DNA of 64,000 nucleotides from Pseudarthrobacter sp. NBSH8 (GTDB lineage Bacteria; Actinomycetota; Actinomycetes; Actinomycetales; Micrococcaceae): positions 3,100,001-3,164,000 of the forward strand of contig NZ_CP043178.1 of NCBI RefSeq assembly GCF_014217545.1, in the 5' to 3' direction. The first letter of the stretch is position 1; each line of letters opens with the position of its first letter. The translations under genes were made by a program, and so were the position numbers. Shown here in pieces: positions 17,306 through 26,571 of this stretch. A model generated the notes under the pieces. That model did no database searches, was not told where the DNA came from, and was given only the letters and a program-made list of their open reading frames with translations.

Positions 17306-20300
17306 ATGTCCCAGTCCACAGCGTCCGGCCGCGCCGCCGATGTTTCCTATATCACTGACCGCGGACCGGGTTCGGGCCGGCGGACGGCCGCCCGCTCCTG
17401 GCTGCACACCACTGCCCCCACCCAGTCGCTCAACGGCAATTGGCGCTTCCGGCTCCTGCCTGGTGCACCCGGAACCCCCGGGGGCCGCGGCGCCCTACCC
17501 GCAGGCGAGGCTCTCGACGGCGTCGCCGATGAGACCTTCGATGACTCGTCGTGGGACGAGATCGCTGTCCCGGCCCACTGGGTGCTGGAAGGCGACGGTA
17601 GCTACGGGCCTCCCATTTACACCAACGTCCAGTTCCCCTTTCCCACCGATGCACCCAACGTCCCCGACGAGAATCCCACCGGCGACTACCGGCGCACCTT
17701 CGAACTGCCGGCGGCATGGACCGAAGCCGAGCGGATTTTGCTGCGGTTCGACGGCGTCGAATCGCGGTACAAGGCATGGATCAACGGGATTCAGATCGGC
17801 GTCGGCGTCGGGAGCCGGCTGGCTCAGGAATTCGACGTAACCGATGCGGTGCGCCCGGGATCCAACGTGCTTGCCGTGCGGGTGCACCAGTGGTCGGCGT
17901 CGAGCTATGTCGAAGACCAGGACCAGTGGTGGCTGCCCGGCATCTTCCGCGACGTGTCGCTCCAGGCACGGCCGGCGGGCGGGATCGACGACGTCTGGCT
18001 GCGCACCTCGTTCAGCGGCTCCGGTCATTCCGGCGCCGGCACCATTGACCCTGAAATCATGGCAAAGGGCGATGCCTTTCCGGTGACGCTGTCCGTTCCG
18101 GAGCTGGGCATCAACGTCACGTGGAACTCTGCTGCGGACGTTGCCCCGGTGGCGATCCACGCCGTCGAACCGTGGTCTGCCGAGATCCCGCGGCTGTACG
18201 ACGCGACGGTGAGCAGCGCTGCCGAAACGCTCTCCCTACGCCTCGGTTTCCGCACGGTGGAAATCGTGGGGGACCGCTTTCTCGTGAACGGCCGGCGTGT
18301 GGTGTTCCACGGCATGAACCGGCATGAGACCCACCCCGACCGGGGCCGCGTCTTCGACGAAGAGTTTGCCCGCGCCGATCTGGCCCTTATGAAGCAGTTC
18401 AACGTCAATGCCATCCGCACCAGCCACTATCCCCCGCATCCCAGGTTGCTGGACCTGGCTGATGAAATGGGCTTCTGGGTGGTTCTTGAGTGCGACCTCG
18501 AAACGCACGGATTCCATGCCCAGCAGTGGGCCGGAAATCCCAGCGACGATCCCGCCTGGCGCGAAGCCTTCGTGGACCGAATCGAGCGCACCATCGAGCG
18601 CGACAAGAACCACCCCTCCATCGTTATGTGGTCACTCGGCAACGAGGCAGGCACGGGCGCGAACCTCGCCGCAATGGCCGCGTGGGCCCACGCCCGCGAC
18701 ACCGGACGCCCCGTGCACTATGAGGGCGATTACAGCGGCACCTACACGGACGTCTATTCGCGGATGTACTCCTCCGTGCCCGAGACCGAGGCGATCGGAC
18801 GGGACGACTCCGGCTCCCTGCTGCTCGGCTGTTCCGCCGCCGAATCGGCACGGCAACGGACCAAACCCTTCATCCTGTGCGAGTACGTTCACGCGATGGG
18901 CAACGGCCCCGGCGCCATCGACCAATATGAGGACCTCGTTGACCGCTACCCACGGCTGCACGGTGGCTTCGTCTGGGAATGGCGGGACCACGGCATCCGC
19001 ACACGCACGGAAGACGGAACCGAGTTCTTCGCCTATGGCGGCGATTTCAACGAAGTCATCCATGACGGCAACTTCGTGATGGACGGAATGGTCCTCTCCG
19101 ATTCGACACCGAGCCCGGGACTTTTCGAATACAAGCAGATCGTGGCGCCGATCCGATTGGGCTTCGGCACCGAGGTGCCCGTTGGGACAGCGTCCGACGG
19201 CGGTGCACGGCGGTTCTGCACGGTCGCCAACCTGCGGCACTCGGCGGACTCGTCCGACGTCGTGTTCCAGTGGCGGACGGAGGTTGACGGGGTCCGCAGC
19301 GACTCGGGCGATCTGGCAGTGGCTGGAACGGCGGGTAAGGCCGTTGCCGCCGGCGAATCAGTGACCCTCGCGCTACCGGAGTTCGCCGTCCCAGGCAACG
19401 GCGAGCACTGGCTCACCGTCGAAGCCGTTCTCCGCAAGGACACCGAGTGGGCTCCGGCCGGGCACGTGATTTCAGCGGCCCAGCTGGATCTCTCGGCGCC
19501 TGGGCCGTCAGTTCAGGCCCCGCGCCCCCTGGCTTCCGCCGACCGGGCTGGCGCCTCGGGGGCCGGAAGGTTAACCCTCGGGCCCGCCGTTTTCGAGGAG
19601 GGCCGCCTTTTGTCGCTTGGCGGCCTGACGGTAGCCGGTCCCCGCTTGGAGCTCTGGCGCGCACCAACGGACAACGACGGCGGAGCCGGCGGCGGCAGTT
19701 ACGACCTCGGCGACCCGTGGCTGAACAACGGAAACGGGGTGCCGGCTCCGACGTCGGCCTCGGTGTGGCGGACAGCAGGTTTGGACCGCCTGACTGCCCG
19801 GGTAGAAAAGGTCGCGGCGAACGACGAATCCGTAGTGGTCCGGACGCGGTACGCGGCCGCGGACAGCGCCGACTCCGTAACGGTCGAAGAGCAGTGGCAG
19901 CTCGCGGATGGGGAGCTGTGGCTGCGCCTGGACATCGTTCCCAGTGCCGGCTGGAACATGATCTGGCCGCGCATCGGGGTCAGATTCGATTTGCCCGGCT
20001 CCGTGGACGGCGCCTCCTGGTTCGGCGCCGGACCGCGGGAATCGTATCCGGACAGCATGCACGCGGCACTGATCGGGCGGTATTCGGCAGCAATCGACGA
20101 CCTCACGGTGCCGTACGCGAAGCCGCAGGAGAGCGGGCACCGCAGTGCCGTGCGTTCACTGGAGCTGAACAACGCGGGCGCGCCCTGGCTGAAGATCGAG
20201 ACAGTGCCGGATGCCCGCGGGCGCCGACCCGGCTTCACCCTGGCCCGTCACACCGCACAGGAGGTCAGCGCCGCCGCCCATCCCCACGAGTTGCCCCGGA

Positions 20301-20437
20301 GTGAGCACAGCTACCTTTACCTGGACGCTGCCCAGCACGGTTTGGGTTCACGGGCCTGCGGCCCGGACGTCTGGCCGGACTTCGCGCTTCGTCCGGAGGC
20401 CCGCACGCTGACGCTGCGCATCGGGACGGCCGGGTAG
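17306..20437 (+). CDS. lacZ: Beta-galactosidase, glycoside hydrolase family 2 (LacZ type)
   Basis: A 1043-aa enzyme, the usual LacZ length. The jelly-roll sugar-binding domain (SLNGNWRFRLLPG, VPAHWVLEGDGSYGPPIYTN) leads into the TIM barrel with acid/base Glu447 in WSLGNEAGTG and nucleophile Glu526 in ILCEYVHAMGNGPGA. The C-terminal bgal_small_N domain (LELWRAPTDNDGGAGGG to WFGAGPRESYPD) completes the five-domain plan. It hydrolyses lactose and related beta-galactosides in the cytoplasm. AAGGAG precedes the ATG by 10 nt. It is divergent from the TetR gene and converges with the MFS gene only 3 nt away. Confidence 0.95.
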   Translation: MSQSTASGRAADVSYITDRGPGSGRRTAARSWLHTTAPTQSLNGNWRFRLLPGAPGTPGGRGALPAGEALDGVADETFDDSSWDEIAVPAHWVLEGDGSYGPPIYTNVQFPFPTDAPNVPDENPTGDYRRTFELPAAWTEAERILLRFDGVESRYKAWINGIQIGVGVGSRLAQEFDVTDAVRPGSNVLAVRVHQWSASSYVEDQDQWWLPGIFRDVSLQARPAGGIDDVWLRTSFSGSGHSGAGTIDPEIMAKGDAFPVTLSVPELGINVTWNSAADVAPVAIHAVEPWSAEIPRLYDATVSSAAETLSLRLGFRTVEIVGDRFLVNGRRVVFHGMNRHETHPDRGRVFDEEFARADLALMKQFNVNAIRTSHYPPHPRLLDLADEMGFWVVLECDLETHGFHAQQWAGNPSDDPAWREAFVDRIERTIERDKNHPSIVMWSLGNEAGTGANLAAMAAWAHARDTGRPVHYEGDYSGTYTDVYSRMYSSVPETEAIGRDDSGSLLLGCSAAESARQRTKPFILCEYVHAMGNGPGAIDQYEDLVDRYPRLHGGFVWEWRDHGIRTRTEDGTEFFAYGGDFNEVIHDGNFVMDGMVLSDSTPSPGLFEYKQIVAPIRLGFGTEVPVGTASDGGARRFCTVANLRHSADSSDVVFQWRTEVDGVRSDSGDLAVAGTAGKAVAAGESVTLALPEFAVPGNGEHWLTVEAVLRKDTEWAPAGHVISAAQLDLSAPGPSVQAPRPLASADRAGASGAGRLTLGPAVFEEGRLLSLGGLTVAGPRLELWRAPTDNDGGAGGGSYDLGDPWLNNGNGVPAPTSASVWRTAGLDRLTARVEKVAANDESVVVRTRYAAADSADSVTVEEQWQLADGELWLRLDIVPSAGWNMIWPRIGVRFDLPGSVDGASWFGAGPRESYPDSMHAALIGRYSAAIDDLTVPYAKPQESGHRSAVRSLELNNAGAPWLKIETVPDARGRRPGFTLARHTAQEVSAAAHPHELPRSEHSYLYLDAAQHGLGSRACGPDVWPDFALRPEARTLTLRIGTAG

Positions 20438-20440
20438 CGG

Positions 20441-21763
20441 TCAAGCCGCCACGGCCACCGGCTCCTTCTGGCCTGCGTCCTTGCGGATGGTCGCGCTGAT
20501 CACGGCGGCGATGGTGCACATGGCCGCCGCGCCGAACCAGGCGTAGGTGTACTGGCCGGTGGCGTCCCGGATGACGCCGGCGCCGAGGGCAGCAGCGGCC
20601 GCGCCCAGCTGGTGGGCCGCGAACACCCAGCCGAACACCACGCTGCCGTCTGCGCCGAATGTCTTCCGGCAGATTGCCGCGGTGGGCGGCACAGTCGCCA
20701 CCCAGTCCAGGCCGTAGATCACCACAAAAACAATCATGCTCGGCTGGATGGTGGCGCTCAGGAGCAGCGGCAGCACCAGCAGGCCGAGCCCCCGGAACTG
20801 GTAATACACGGCCAGCAGGATCTTGGGGTTGTACCGGTCGGTCAGCCAGCCCGAGGCAATGGTGCCCACGATGTCAAAGATCCCGACGACGGCGAGCAGC
20901 CCGGCCGCAGTGGTTTCGGGCATGCCGTGGTCGTGGGCGGAGGGGATGAAGTGCGTGCCGATCAGCCCGTTCGTGGTGGCGCCGCAGATCGCGAATCCCG
21001 CCACCAACGCCCAGAACGTCCGCACCTTGCTTGCCCGCTTGAGCACCTGGAGGGCGCGCACCGCGGCGTTGCTGCTGCGCCCGCTGTCCACGGCGTCTGC
21101 TTCCGCAACCGGGGACGCAGCCGTTCCCTCCTCAGGTGCCGTTTCACCGTAAGGCAAGGCGCCGACGTCGGCCGGTGAGTTCTTGAGGAACTTCAGCACC
21201 AGCGGCACCACCGCCAGCGCGCCGGCGGCGATCAGCAGCGATGCCTGCCGCCAGCCCGGGTCCTGGGCCAGCATGGCGATGAACGGCAGGAAGACCAGCT
21301 GGCCGGCGGCGCTGCCGGCGGTGAGGATGCCGATCACCAGGCCCCGGCTCTTGGAGAACCAGGTGTTGGCGATGGTGGCGGCGAAGACGAGCGCCATGGA
21401 CCCTGTGCCGAGTCCAATCAAAAGGCCCCAGGTCAGGAGGATCTGCCAGGACTGGTTGACCAGCACCGTGAGCGCGCTGCCCGCGCCGATCAGCACCAAG
21501 GCGGTGGCGGTGACGGCCCTGATTCCAAACCTTTCCATCAGGGCCGCGGCGAAGGGGGCGGTCAGGCCAAACAGCACCAGGTTGATGCTGACGGCTGCGG
21601 ACAGGACGGTGGTGGACCAGCCGAACTCCTGCTGCAGCGGCACCATCAGGACGCCCGGGGCAGCACGGAATCCGGCGGCTCCCACGAGGGCCAGGAAGGC
21701 GACTGCCGCGACGATCCAGGCGGGGTGCAGGCGCCGACGCCGGGTTGTTTCCGTGGCGCTCAC
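20441..21763 (-). CDS. MFS transporter, coupled to the HxlR gene
   Basis: A 440-aa major facilitator protein with 12 predicted spans. It starts RRRRLHPAWIVAAVAFLALVGAAGFR, has an ERFGIRAVTATALVLIGAGSA loop and a central hydrophilic linker (EEGTAASPVAEADAVDSGRSS). The GTG at 21763 overlaps the HxlR stop (GTGA), so the pair is translationally coupled. Such HxlR-MFS pairs usually give regulated efflux of a toxic or redox-active compound. The substrate is unknown. Confidence 0.9.
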   Translation of the reverse strand: MSATETTRRRRLHPAWIVAAVAFLALVGAAGFRAAPGVLMVPLQQEFGWSTTVLSAAVSINLVLFGLTAPFAAALMERFGIRAVTATALVLIGAGSALTVLVNQSWQILLTWGLLIGLGTGSMALVFAATIANTWFSKSRGLVIGILTAGSAAGQLVFLPFIAMLAQDPGWRQASLLIAAGALAVVPLVLKFLKNSPADVGALPYGETAPEEGTAASPVAEADAVDSGRSSNAAVRALQVLKRASKVRTFWALVAGFAICGATTNGLIGTHFIPSAHDHGMPETTAAGLLAVVGIFDIVGTIASGWLTDRYNPKILLAVYYQFRGLGLLVLPLLLSATIQPSMIVFVVIYGLDWVATVPPTAAICRKTFGADGSVVFGWVFAAHQLGAAAAALGAGVIRDATGQYTYAWFGAAAMCTIAAVISATIRKDAGQKEPVAVAA

Positions 21764-22248
21764 GCGGCGGTGGACAGTTGCACCGGCGCGTCCGTCCGGG
21801 TGAGGCTGTGCCAGCTGGTGTTCTCGGCCGTCAGCCGTTCCCCGCAGCCGGTGCAGGTGTCCGCGGAACTGGTCCGCTGGCCGCAGCCGGAATGGATCAC
21901 GTACATGTGGGCCTGGTCCGAGGGGGCCGGCAGGTGCTTTTCCGCCCATAAAACCACGGCGTTCAGGACCGGGAGGGCGTCCTCACCCTTCGGGGTCAGG
22001 ACGTACTCCTGGCGGGCGCGGCCCCCGTCGTCGTACGCCTTCTTCTCCAGCAGCCCCGACTCCACCAGACCAGCCAGGCGCCTGGTGAGCACCGAGTCCG
22101 CGACGGCGAGCCGGGACCTCATGGCGTCGAAGCGCCCGTTGCCGAAAAAGACCTCGCGGAGCACAAGCAGGCTCCAGGGGTCACCCAAAATGTCGAGACC
22201 TCGTGCCATGCTGCAGTTGCGCTGGGACCAGTCGGAGCGGAGTACCAT
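21760..22248 (-). CDS. HxlR family transcriptional regulator with Cys-rich tail
   Basis: A 162-aa winged-helix protein. NCSMARGLDILGDPWSLLVLRE (11-32) with the conserved Cys12 and WSLLVLR is diagnostic for HxlR, and RFDAMRSRLAVADSVLTRRLAGLVESGLL is the recognition region. An added C-terminal tail has GCGQRT...CTGCGE with Cys122, Cys132 and Cys135, longer than the usual ~110-aa HxlR protein. The cysteines could bind metal or sense oxidants or quinones, as known for HxlR/YodB relatives. It heads the operon with the MFS gene and probably autoregulates through the palindrome upstream. Confidence 0.9.
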   Translation of the reverse strand: MVLRSDWSQRNCSMARGLDILGDPWSLLVLREVFFGNGRFDAMRSRLAVADSVLTRRLAGLVESGLLEKKAYDDGGRARQEYVLTPKGEDALPVLNAVVLWAEKHLPAPSDQAHMYVIHSGCGQRTSSADTCTGCGERLTAENTSWHSLTRTDAPVQLSTAA

Positions 22249-22293
22249 AAAGGCACCCTAGCTAACTTTCTTGAAGAAAGCCAGGGTGCCCTT
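22249..22293. promoter_or_regulatory. Nested inverted repeats before the HxlR gene and after metB
   Basis: An outer pair (AAAGGCACCCT at 22249-22259 and AGGGTGCCCTTT from 22283) encloses a perfect inner palindrome CTTTCTTGAAGAAAG at 22266-22280. Sitting directly before the HxlR start, the inner site looks like an operator. The outer stem could instead act as the HxlR leader hairpin, since metB (also minus strand) ends to its left. Confidence 0.5.
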
Positions 22294-22320
22294 TGGCTTG
22301 TACCCGTAGTTGGAAAGGTG

Positions 22321-23484
22321 CTACTTGAGGAAGGTGAAGGCCCGCTCCAGGTCGGCGATGAGGTCTTCCACGTCCTCGATGCCGCACGAGAGACGGATCA
22401 GGTTGACCGGAACGGCCAGTTCCGTGCCCTTGACCGATGCGTGGGTCATCTCCGAGGGGTAGTTCATCAGTGATTCGATGCCGCCCAGGGACTCCGCCAG
22501 CGTGAACACCTGCGTGTTTTCCGCGACCGTGCGGGCCGCCGCCTCGCCGCCCTTGAACTGGACGGACACCATGCCGCCGAACTTCTTCATCTGCTTCTTC
22601 GCCAGCTCGTGGCCGGGGTGGGAGGGCAGGCCCGGATACAGGACGGCCTCCACCTCGGGGCGCTGCAGCAGCCATTCGGCCACGGCCTGGCCGTTGTCGC
22701 TGTGCCGGTCCATGCGCACGCCAAGCGTCTTCAGGCCACGGGTGGTGAGGAACGCGTCCATCGGGCCGGACACCGCACCCACGGCGAACTGCACAAAGCC
22801 GATCTTCTCCGCGAGCTCCGCGTCGTTGACCACAATGGCGCCGCCCACCACATCGGAGTGCCCGCCGATGTACTTGGTGGTGGAGTGGACCACAACGTCG
22901 GCACCCAGGGCGAGCGGGTTCTGAAGGTACGGCGACGCGAAGGTATTGTCCACCACGAGGAGGGCCCCGGCGTCGTGCGCTATCGAAGCAAGGGCCTCAA
23001 TATCGGTGATCTTCATCAGCGGGTTGGAGGGGGTCTCCACCCAGACGAAGCGGGTCTTGTTCGCGGCCACGGCTTTGCGCACCGCGTCCAGGTCCGCCAT
23101 GTCCACGGGGGTGTTGCCGATCCCCCAGTCCCCGAGCACGCGGTTGATAAGCCGGTACGTGCCGCCGTAGGCGTCGTTGCCGAGCACAATGTGGTCGCCG
23201 GGCCGGGTCAGCGCCCGGATCAGGGAGTCCTCCGCCGCGAGGCCGGAGCTGAAGGAGTAGGCGTGGGTTCCGCCTTCGAGGGCCGCGAGCTGCTCCTGCA
23301 GGGCGTCGCGGGTGGGGTTGGTGCCGCGGCCGTATTCGTAACCGTCGCGGAGCCCGCCGATGCCGTCCTGGGCGTAGGTGGAGCTGAAGTGCACCGGCGG
23401 GACCACGGCGCCGGTGCGGGGCTCGAAGGCCTGGCCGGCGTGGACGGCGCGCGTGTTGAAACCCTGGTTTTCAGAAACAGACAT
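22321..23484 (-). CDS. metB: Cystathionine gamma-synthase/lyase (PLP-dependent, MetB type)
   Basis: A 387-aa Cys/Met metabolism PLP enzyme. RAVHAGQAFEPRTGAVVPPVHFSSTY begins the family, YEYGRGTNPTRDALQEQLA is the tyrosine-containing cofactor loop, and VVHSTTKYIGGHSD carries the PLP lysine (Lys204). AAAGGA precedes the ATG. It lies 12 nt after cystathionine beta-synthase, so the two enzymes probably run homocysteine-to-cysteine reverse transsulfuration and the enzyme may act mainly as gamma-lyase; sequence alone does not separate synthase from lyase. Confidence 0.92.
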   Translation of the reverse strand: MSVSENQGFNTRAVHAGQAFEPRTGAVVPPVHFSSTYAQDGIGGLRDGYEYGRGTNPTRDALQEQLAALEGGTHAYSFSSGLAAEDSLIRALTRPGDHIVLGNDAYGGTYRLINRVLGDWGIGNTPVDMADLDAVRKAVAANKTRFVWVETPSNPLMKITDIEALASIAHDAGALLVVDNTFASPYLQNPLALGADVVVHSTTKYIGGHSDVVGGAIVVNDAELAEKIGFVQFAVGAVSGPMDAFLTTRGLKTLGVRMDRHSDNGQAVAEWLLQRPEVEAVLYPGLPSHPGHELAKKQMKKFGGMVSVQFKGGEAAARTVAENTQVFTLAESLGGIESLMNYPSEMTHASVKGTELAVPVNLIRLSCGIEDVEDLIADLERAFTFLK

Positions 23485-23497
23485 GGAGTTCCTTTAG

Positions 23498-24883
23498 CTA
23501 GTTGCTGAGGTAGGCGAGGAGGTCGTGGCGGGTGAGGATTCCCACAGGGGCACCGACGAACGTCACCATCACGGTGTCCACATCGGAGAGCAGCTCGCGG
23601 GCTGCGGAGATGGTTTCCAGTGAGCCGATGACCGGCAGGCGGGGCCCCATGTGCTCGGAGATCTTGTCCGTCAGCTTGGCTTCGCCGCGGAACAGCTTGG
23701 AGGTCAGGCTGCGCTCATCCACGGCGCCGAGGACCTCGCCCATGACCACCGGCGGTTCCTGCGAGAGGACCGGGATGTGGCTGACGCCGAACTCGTTCAT
23801 GATGTTGATGACATCACGGACGGTCTCGTTGGGGTGGATGTGGACCAGGTCCGGCAGCTCGCCGTTCTTGGTCTTGATGACCTCACCCACGGAGGCTTCT
23901 TCGCCGCCGGAGAGGAAGCCGTAGGAACGCATCCACTGGTCGTTGAAGATCTTGGCCAGGTAACCGCGGCCGGAGTCCGGGAGGATGACCACCACCACGG
24001 CGCTTTCGGGGAGGTCGCGGGCGGTCTCCAGTGCTGCCACCACGGCCATGCCGGACGAGCCTCCCACCAGCAGCCCTTCCTCGCGGGCCAGCCGCCGGGT
24101 CATGGCGAAGGAATCGGCGTCGGTGACGGCGATGACGTCATCCGGAACGGATTTGTCGTAGTTGGCCGGCCACATGTCCTCGCCCACACCCTCGACGAAG
24201 TACGGGCGCCCGGTGCCGCCGGAGTAGACCGAACCTGCGGGGTCCGCCCCGATGATCCTGACCCGGCCGCCGTCGGCCTCCGGACGGTCCGCCGAGATCT
24301 CCTTGAGGAAACGGCCGGTGCCTGTGATGGTGCCGCCGGTGCCGGCGCCGATCACGCAGTGCGTCACCGTACCGTCCGTGTCCTGCCAGATCTCCGGCCC
24401 GGTGGACTCGTAGTGGCTGCCGGGGGCGGCCGGGTTGGAGAACTGGTCAGGCTTGTAGGCGCCCGGAATTTCCGTGACCAGGCGGTCCGAGACACTGTAG
24501 TAGCTCTGCGGGCTGTCCGGGGCCACGGACGTAGGTGTGACCACTACCTCGGCGCCGTACGCCTGAAGCACGGCGCGCTTGTCCTCGCCCACCTTGTCCG
24601 GCACCACGAAGATGCATTTGTAGCCCTTCTGCTGGGCAACGAGCGCCAGACCAACACCGGTGTTTCCCGACGTCGGCTCAACGATGGTCCCGCCAGGCAG
24701 GAGCTTGCCGGTCCGTTCGGCCTCTTCGATCATTTTCACCGCGATGCGGTCCTTGATGGAGCCGCCAGGATTGATGTATTCCAGCTTGACCAGGACAGTG
24801 GCCTTGAGGCCTTCCGTCACGTGGTTGAGCTTGATGAGCGGCGTGTTTCCGATGAGGTCCAGGACGGACTGCGCGTACTTCAT
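23498..24883 (-). CDS. cbs: Cystathionine beta-synthase with C-terminal CBS domains
   Basis: A 461-aa PLP enzyme joining serine and homocysteine to cystathionine. IGNTPLIKLNHV and NPGGSIKDRIA with PLP Lys44, then EPTSGNTGVGLA and GAGTGGTITGTGR (phosphate-binding loop), form the catalytic core to about residue 320. Two CBS repeats follow (~335-461; VRDVINIMNEFGVSHIPVLS, SARELLSDVDTVMVTFVG), the regulatory module that binds adenosyl compounds in relatives. It starts the cbs-metB pair. No good ribosome binding site is visible at the ATG, so translation may be leaderless. Confidence 0.94.
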   Translation of the reverse strand: MKYAQSVLDLIGNTPLIKLNHVTEGLKATVLVKLEYINPGGSIKDRIAVKMIEEAERTGKLLPGGTIVEPTSGNTGVGLALVAQQKGYKCIFVVPDKVGEDKRAVLQAYGAEVVVTPTSVAPDSPQSYYSVSDRLVTEIPGAYKPDQFSNPAAPGSHYESTGPEIWQDTDGTVTHCVIGAGTGGTITGTGRFLKEISADRPEADGGRVRIIGADPAGSVYSGGTGRPYFVEGVGEDMWPANYDKSVPDDVIAVTDADSFAMTRRLAREEGLLVGGSSGMAVVAALETARDLPESAVVVVILPDSGRGYLAKIFNDQWMRSYGFLSGGEEASVGEVIKTKNGELPDLVHIHPNETVRDVINIMNEFGVSHIPVLSQEPPVVMGEVLGAVDERSLTSKLFRGEAKLTDKISEHMGPRLPVIGSLETISAARELLSDVDTVMVTFVGAPVGILTRHDLLAYLSN

Positions 24884-24926
24884 AGGTACAAAGTTACCGC
24901 CTGCCGCTGCAGGTCCTGCCCGGGGC

Positions 24927-25319
24927 TCAGCTCCCCGCCGAGGAATCTGTCTGCCAGAGGCCCATGATGTTGCCTTCGGTGTCCTTGAAATAGGCGTAAT
25001 AGCCCATGCCGGGAACGGCGTCCTTGGCCTGCGCCACGGAGCCGCCGGCGGATTCTACCTGCGCCAGAGCTCCGTCCACGTCCTCCACATCGATGGTGAT
25101 GATGGGGGTTTTGAGGTTATCCGTGCGTGGGAACAGGGCACCGTTGATCGCTCCGGGCGTGCTCGGCATGCCTGTCTGTTCGTCCGACGGCGTAGTGATG
25201 GCGCTGGTGTAGTCCATCCCCTGCATGGGGATCAGGGTCCAGCCAAACGCGCTCTGGTAGAAGGTGTTGGCGCGTTCTTTGTCACCGGTGGGGATCTCGA
25301 AATGCACAACTCCAGCCAC
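24927..25319 (-). CDS. VOC family (glyoxalase/bleomycin-resistance fold) protein
   Basis: A 130-aa protein. The GTG at 25319 is preceded by AAGGAG at a 6-nt distance and gives GVVHFEIPTGDKERANTFYQSAFGW, the typical VOC opening. The fold continues with the second half VDGALAQVESAGGSVAQ and YAYFKDTEGNIMGLWQ, which holds the metal-type Glu pattern. The length matches single-domain glyoxalase-like proteins. It is on the same strand as cbs, 43 nt upstream of it. No substrate can be named. Confidence 0.88.
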   Translation of the reverse strand: MAGVVHFEIPTGDKERANTFYQSAFGWTLIPMQGMDYTSAITTPSDEQTGMPSTPGAINGALFPRTDNLKTPIITIDVEDVDGALAQVESAGGSVAQAKDAVPGMGYYAYFKDTEGNIMGLWQTDSSAGS

Positions 25320-25451
25320 TGCATGCTCCTTTGGATGCGAGGGGGAAGGCGCGGACGCCCCGCGCCACATGTTGGAGTCTAGTCCTGGCACCTTCGGACT
25401 GTAAGAGCCTCCGGAAGCTGCGTTGTCAGCCCACCGTGGGACCATGAATAC

Positions 25452-26423
25452 ATGACCATCCTTGACGCTCCGGCCCGGCTTGCAGCCGCCGCGGATGCGT
25501 CCCTGTGCTGGCATCCGGACGGCCCGTACAGCCTGCACCAAACGCTGGGCACGCTCCTGCGTGGTACCGGAGATCCGTCGTTTTCGTTCGGGCCGGACGG
25601 GTTATGGACGGCGTTTACGACGCCGGACGGCCCGGTCACGCTGCGCCTCACCGCTGCGGCGGATGGGGCTGTTGATGCCCTGGCCTGGGGTCCCGGTTCC
25701 GCCGCCGGACTCGCCGGGGTGCCCCGGCTCCTGGGCGCCGAGGACGACTGGTCGGCGTTTGACGAGCCGGCTTTCCAGGCCACGCTCCCCCGGCTGGTCC
25801 GTGACGCCCGACGCCGGAACCTGGCTGTCCGGCTGCCCTCCACCGGACGGGTGGTTGATTGCCTCGTGCCCACCATCCTCGAGCAGAAGGTCACCGTCAT
25901 TGAGGCCCGCCGCGGCTACCGGTACCTGATGTACCGGTTCGGCTCACGCGCTCCAGCAGCCGGAAGCGCCGCGCCCGACGGGCTCCGCGTCCAGCCCACC
26001 CCTGAGCAGTGGCTGCGCATCCCTTCCTGGGAATGGCACCAGGCAGGAGTGGGACCCCAGCGTTCGGCGACCGTCATGCGGGCCCTGCGATCCGCCGTCG
26101 CGCTTGAACGGCTGGCTGCCCTGCCGTCCGCGGAGGCGGCAGCAAAGCTGCAGGTGATTCCCGGTATCGGGGTGTGGACCGCGGCCGAAGTGGTGCAGCG
26201 CACGCACGGATGCCCGGACTCCATCGCGGTGGGCGACTTCCACCTCGCCGCCTATGTGGGCGCCGCCCTCACCGGCCGCCGGACGGACGACGCCGGCATG
26301 CTGGCCTTGCTTGAGCCGTGGACCGGGCACCGGCAGCGGGTGGTCAGGATGATCGGCCTGAGCGGCTTCCGCAAACCGACGTTCGGGCCGCGGATGACCA
26401 TCCAGGACCACCGCCGGCACTGA
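25452..26423 (+). CDS. DNA-3-methyladenine glycosylase II-like (AlkA/HhH-GPD family)
   Basis: A 323-aa base-excision repair enzyme. A variable N-terminal domain (~1-125) is followed by the HhH-GPD domain: LVPTILEQKVTVIEARRGYRYL, the helix-hairpin-helix VIPGIGVWTAAEV (235-247) and catalytic Asp262 in SIAVGDFHLAAYVG. It would remove alkylated purines from DNA. The start at 25452 follows GACCATGAATAC without an obvious ribosome binding site. Its 3' end meets a copy of the 63-bp palindrome that carries the IS insertion. Confidence 0.9.
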   Translation: MTILDAPARLAAAADASLCWHPDGPYSLHQTLGTLLRGTGDPSFSFGPDGLWTAFTTPDGPVTLRLTAAADGAVDALAWGPGSAAGLAGVPRLLGAEDDWSAFDEPAFQATLPRLVRDARRRNLAVRLPSTGRVVDCLVPTILEQKVTVIEARRGYRYLMYRFGSRAPAAGSAAPDGLRVQPTPEQWLRIPSWEWHQAGVGPQRSATVMRALRSAVALERLAALPSAEAAAKLQVIPGIGVWTAAEVVQRTHGCPDSIAVGDFHLAAYVGAALTGRRTDDAGMLALLEPWTGHRQRVVRMIGLSGFRKPTFGPRMTIQDHRRH

Positions 26424-26433
26424 CCACCGAAAG

Positions 26434-26451
26434 CAACGCGGGGTCACTTAG
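26434..26451. repeat. Left piece of a 63-bp palindromic repeat split by the IS
   Basis: CAACGCGGGGTCAC followed by TTAG is the first 18 nt of the 63-bp palindrome; the remaining 45 nt lie at 28197-28241. The last four bases (TTAG, 26448-26451) are repeated at 28193-28196 and form the target-site duplication of the insertion sequence. Confidence 0.9.
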
Positions 26452-26496
26452 CCCGGGGTTTTCATCAGTCTTGGGCTGACGGGTGTGTTTAAGAGA

Positions 26497-26571
26497 CGAA
26501 AAGGTGCTCTGACAAGGGAAAATAGGGGTGTCTACGCCGTTATTTCCGTGTCTTGAAGGAGCACCTTTTCG
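26497..26571 (+). promoter_or_regulatory. Hairpin sequestering the transposase ribosome binding site
   Basis: CGAAAAGGTGCTC (26497-26509) is the exact complement of GAGCACCTTTTCG (26559-26571). The second arm starts inside the AAGGAG Shine-Dalgarno sequence and ends at the base before the ATG. In a transcript entering from outside the element the 13-bp stem would hide the start; a transcript starting inside the loop would escape. Confidence 0.65.
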
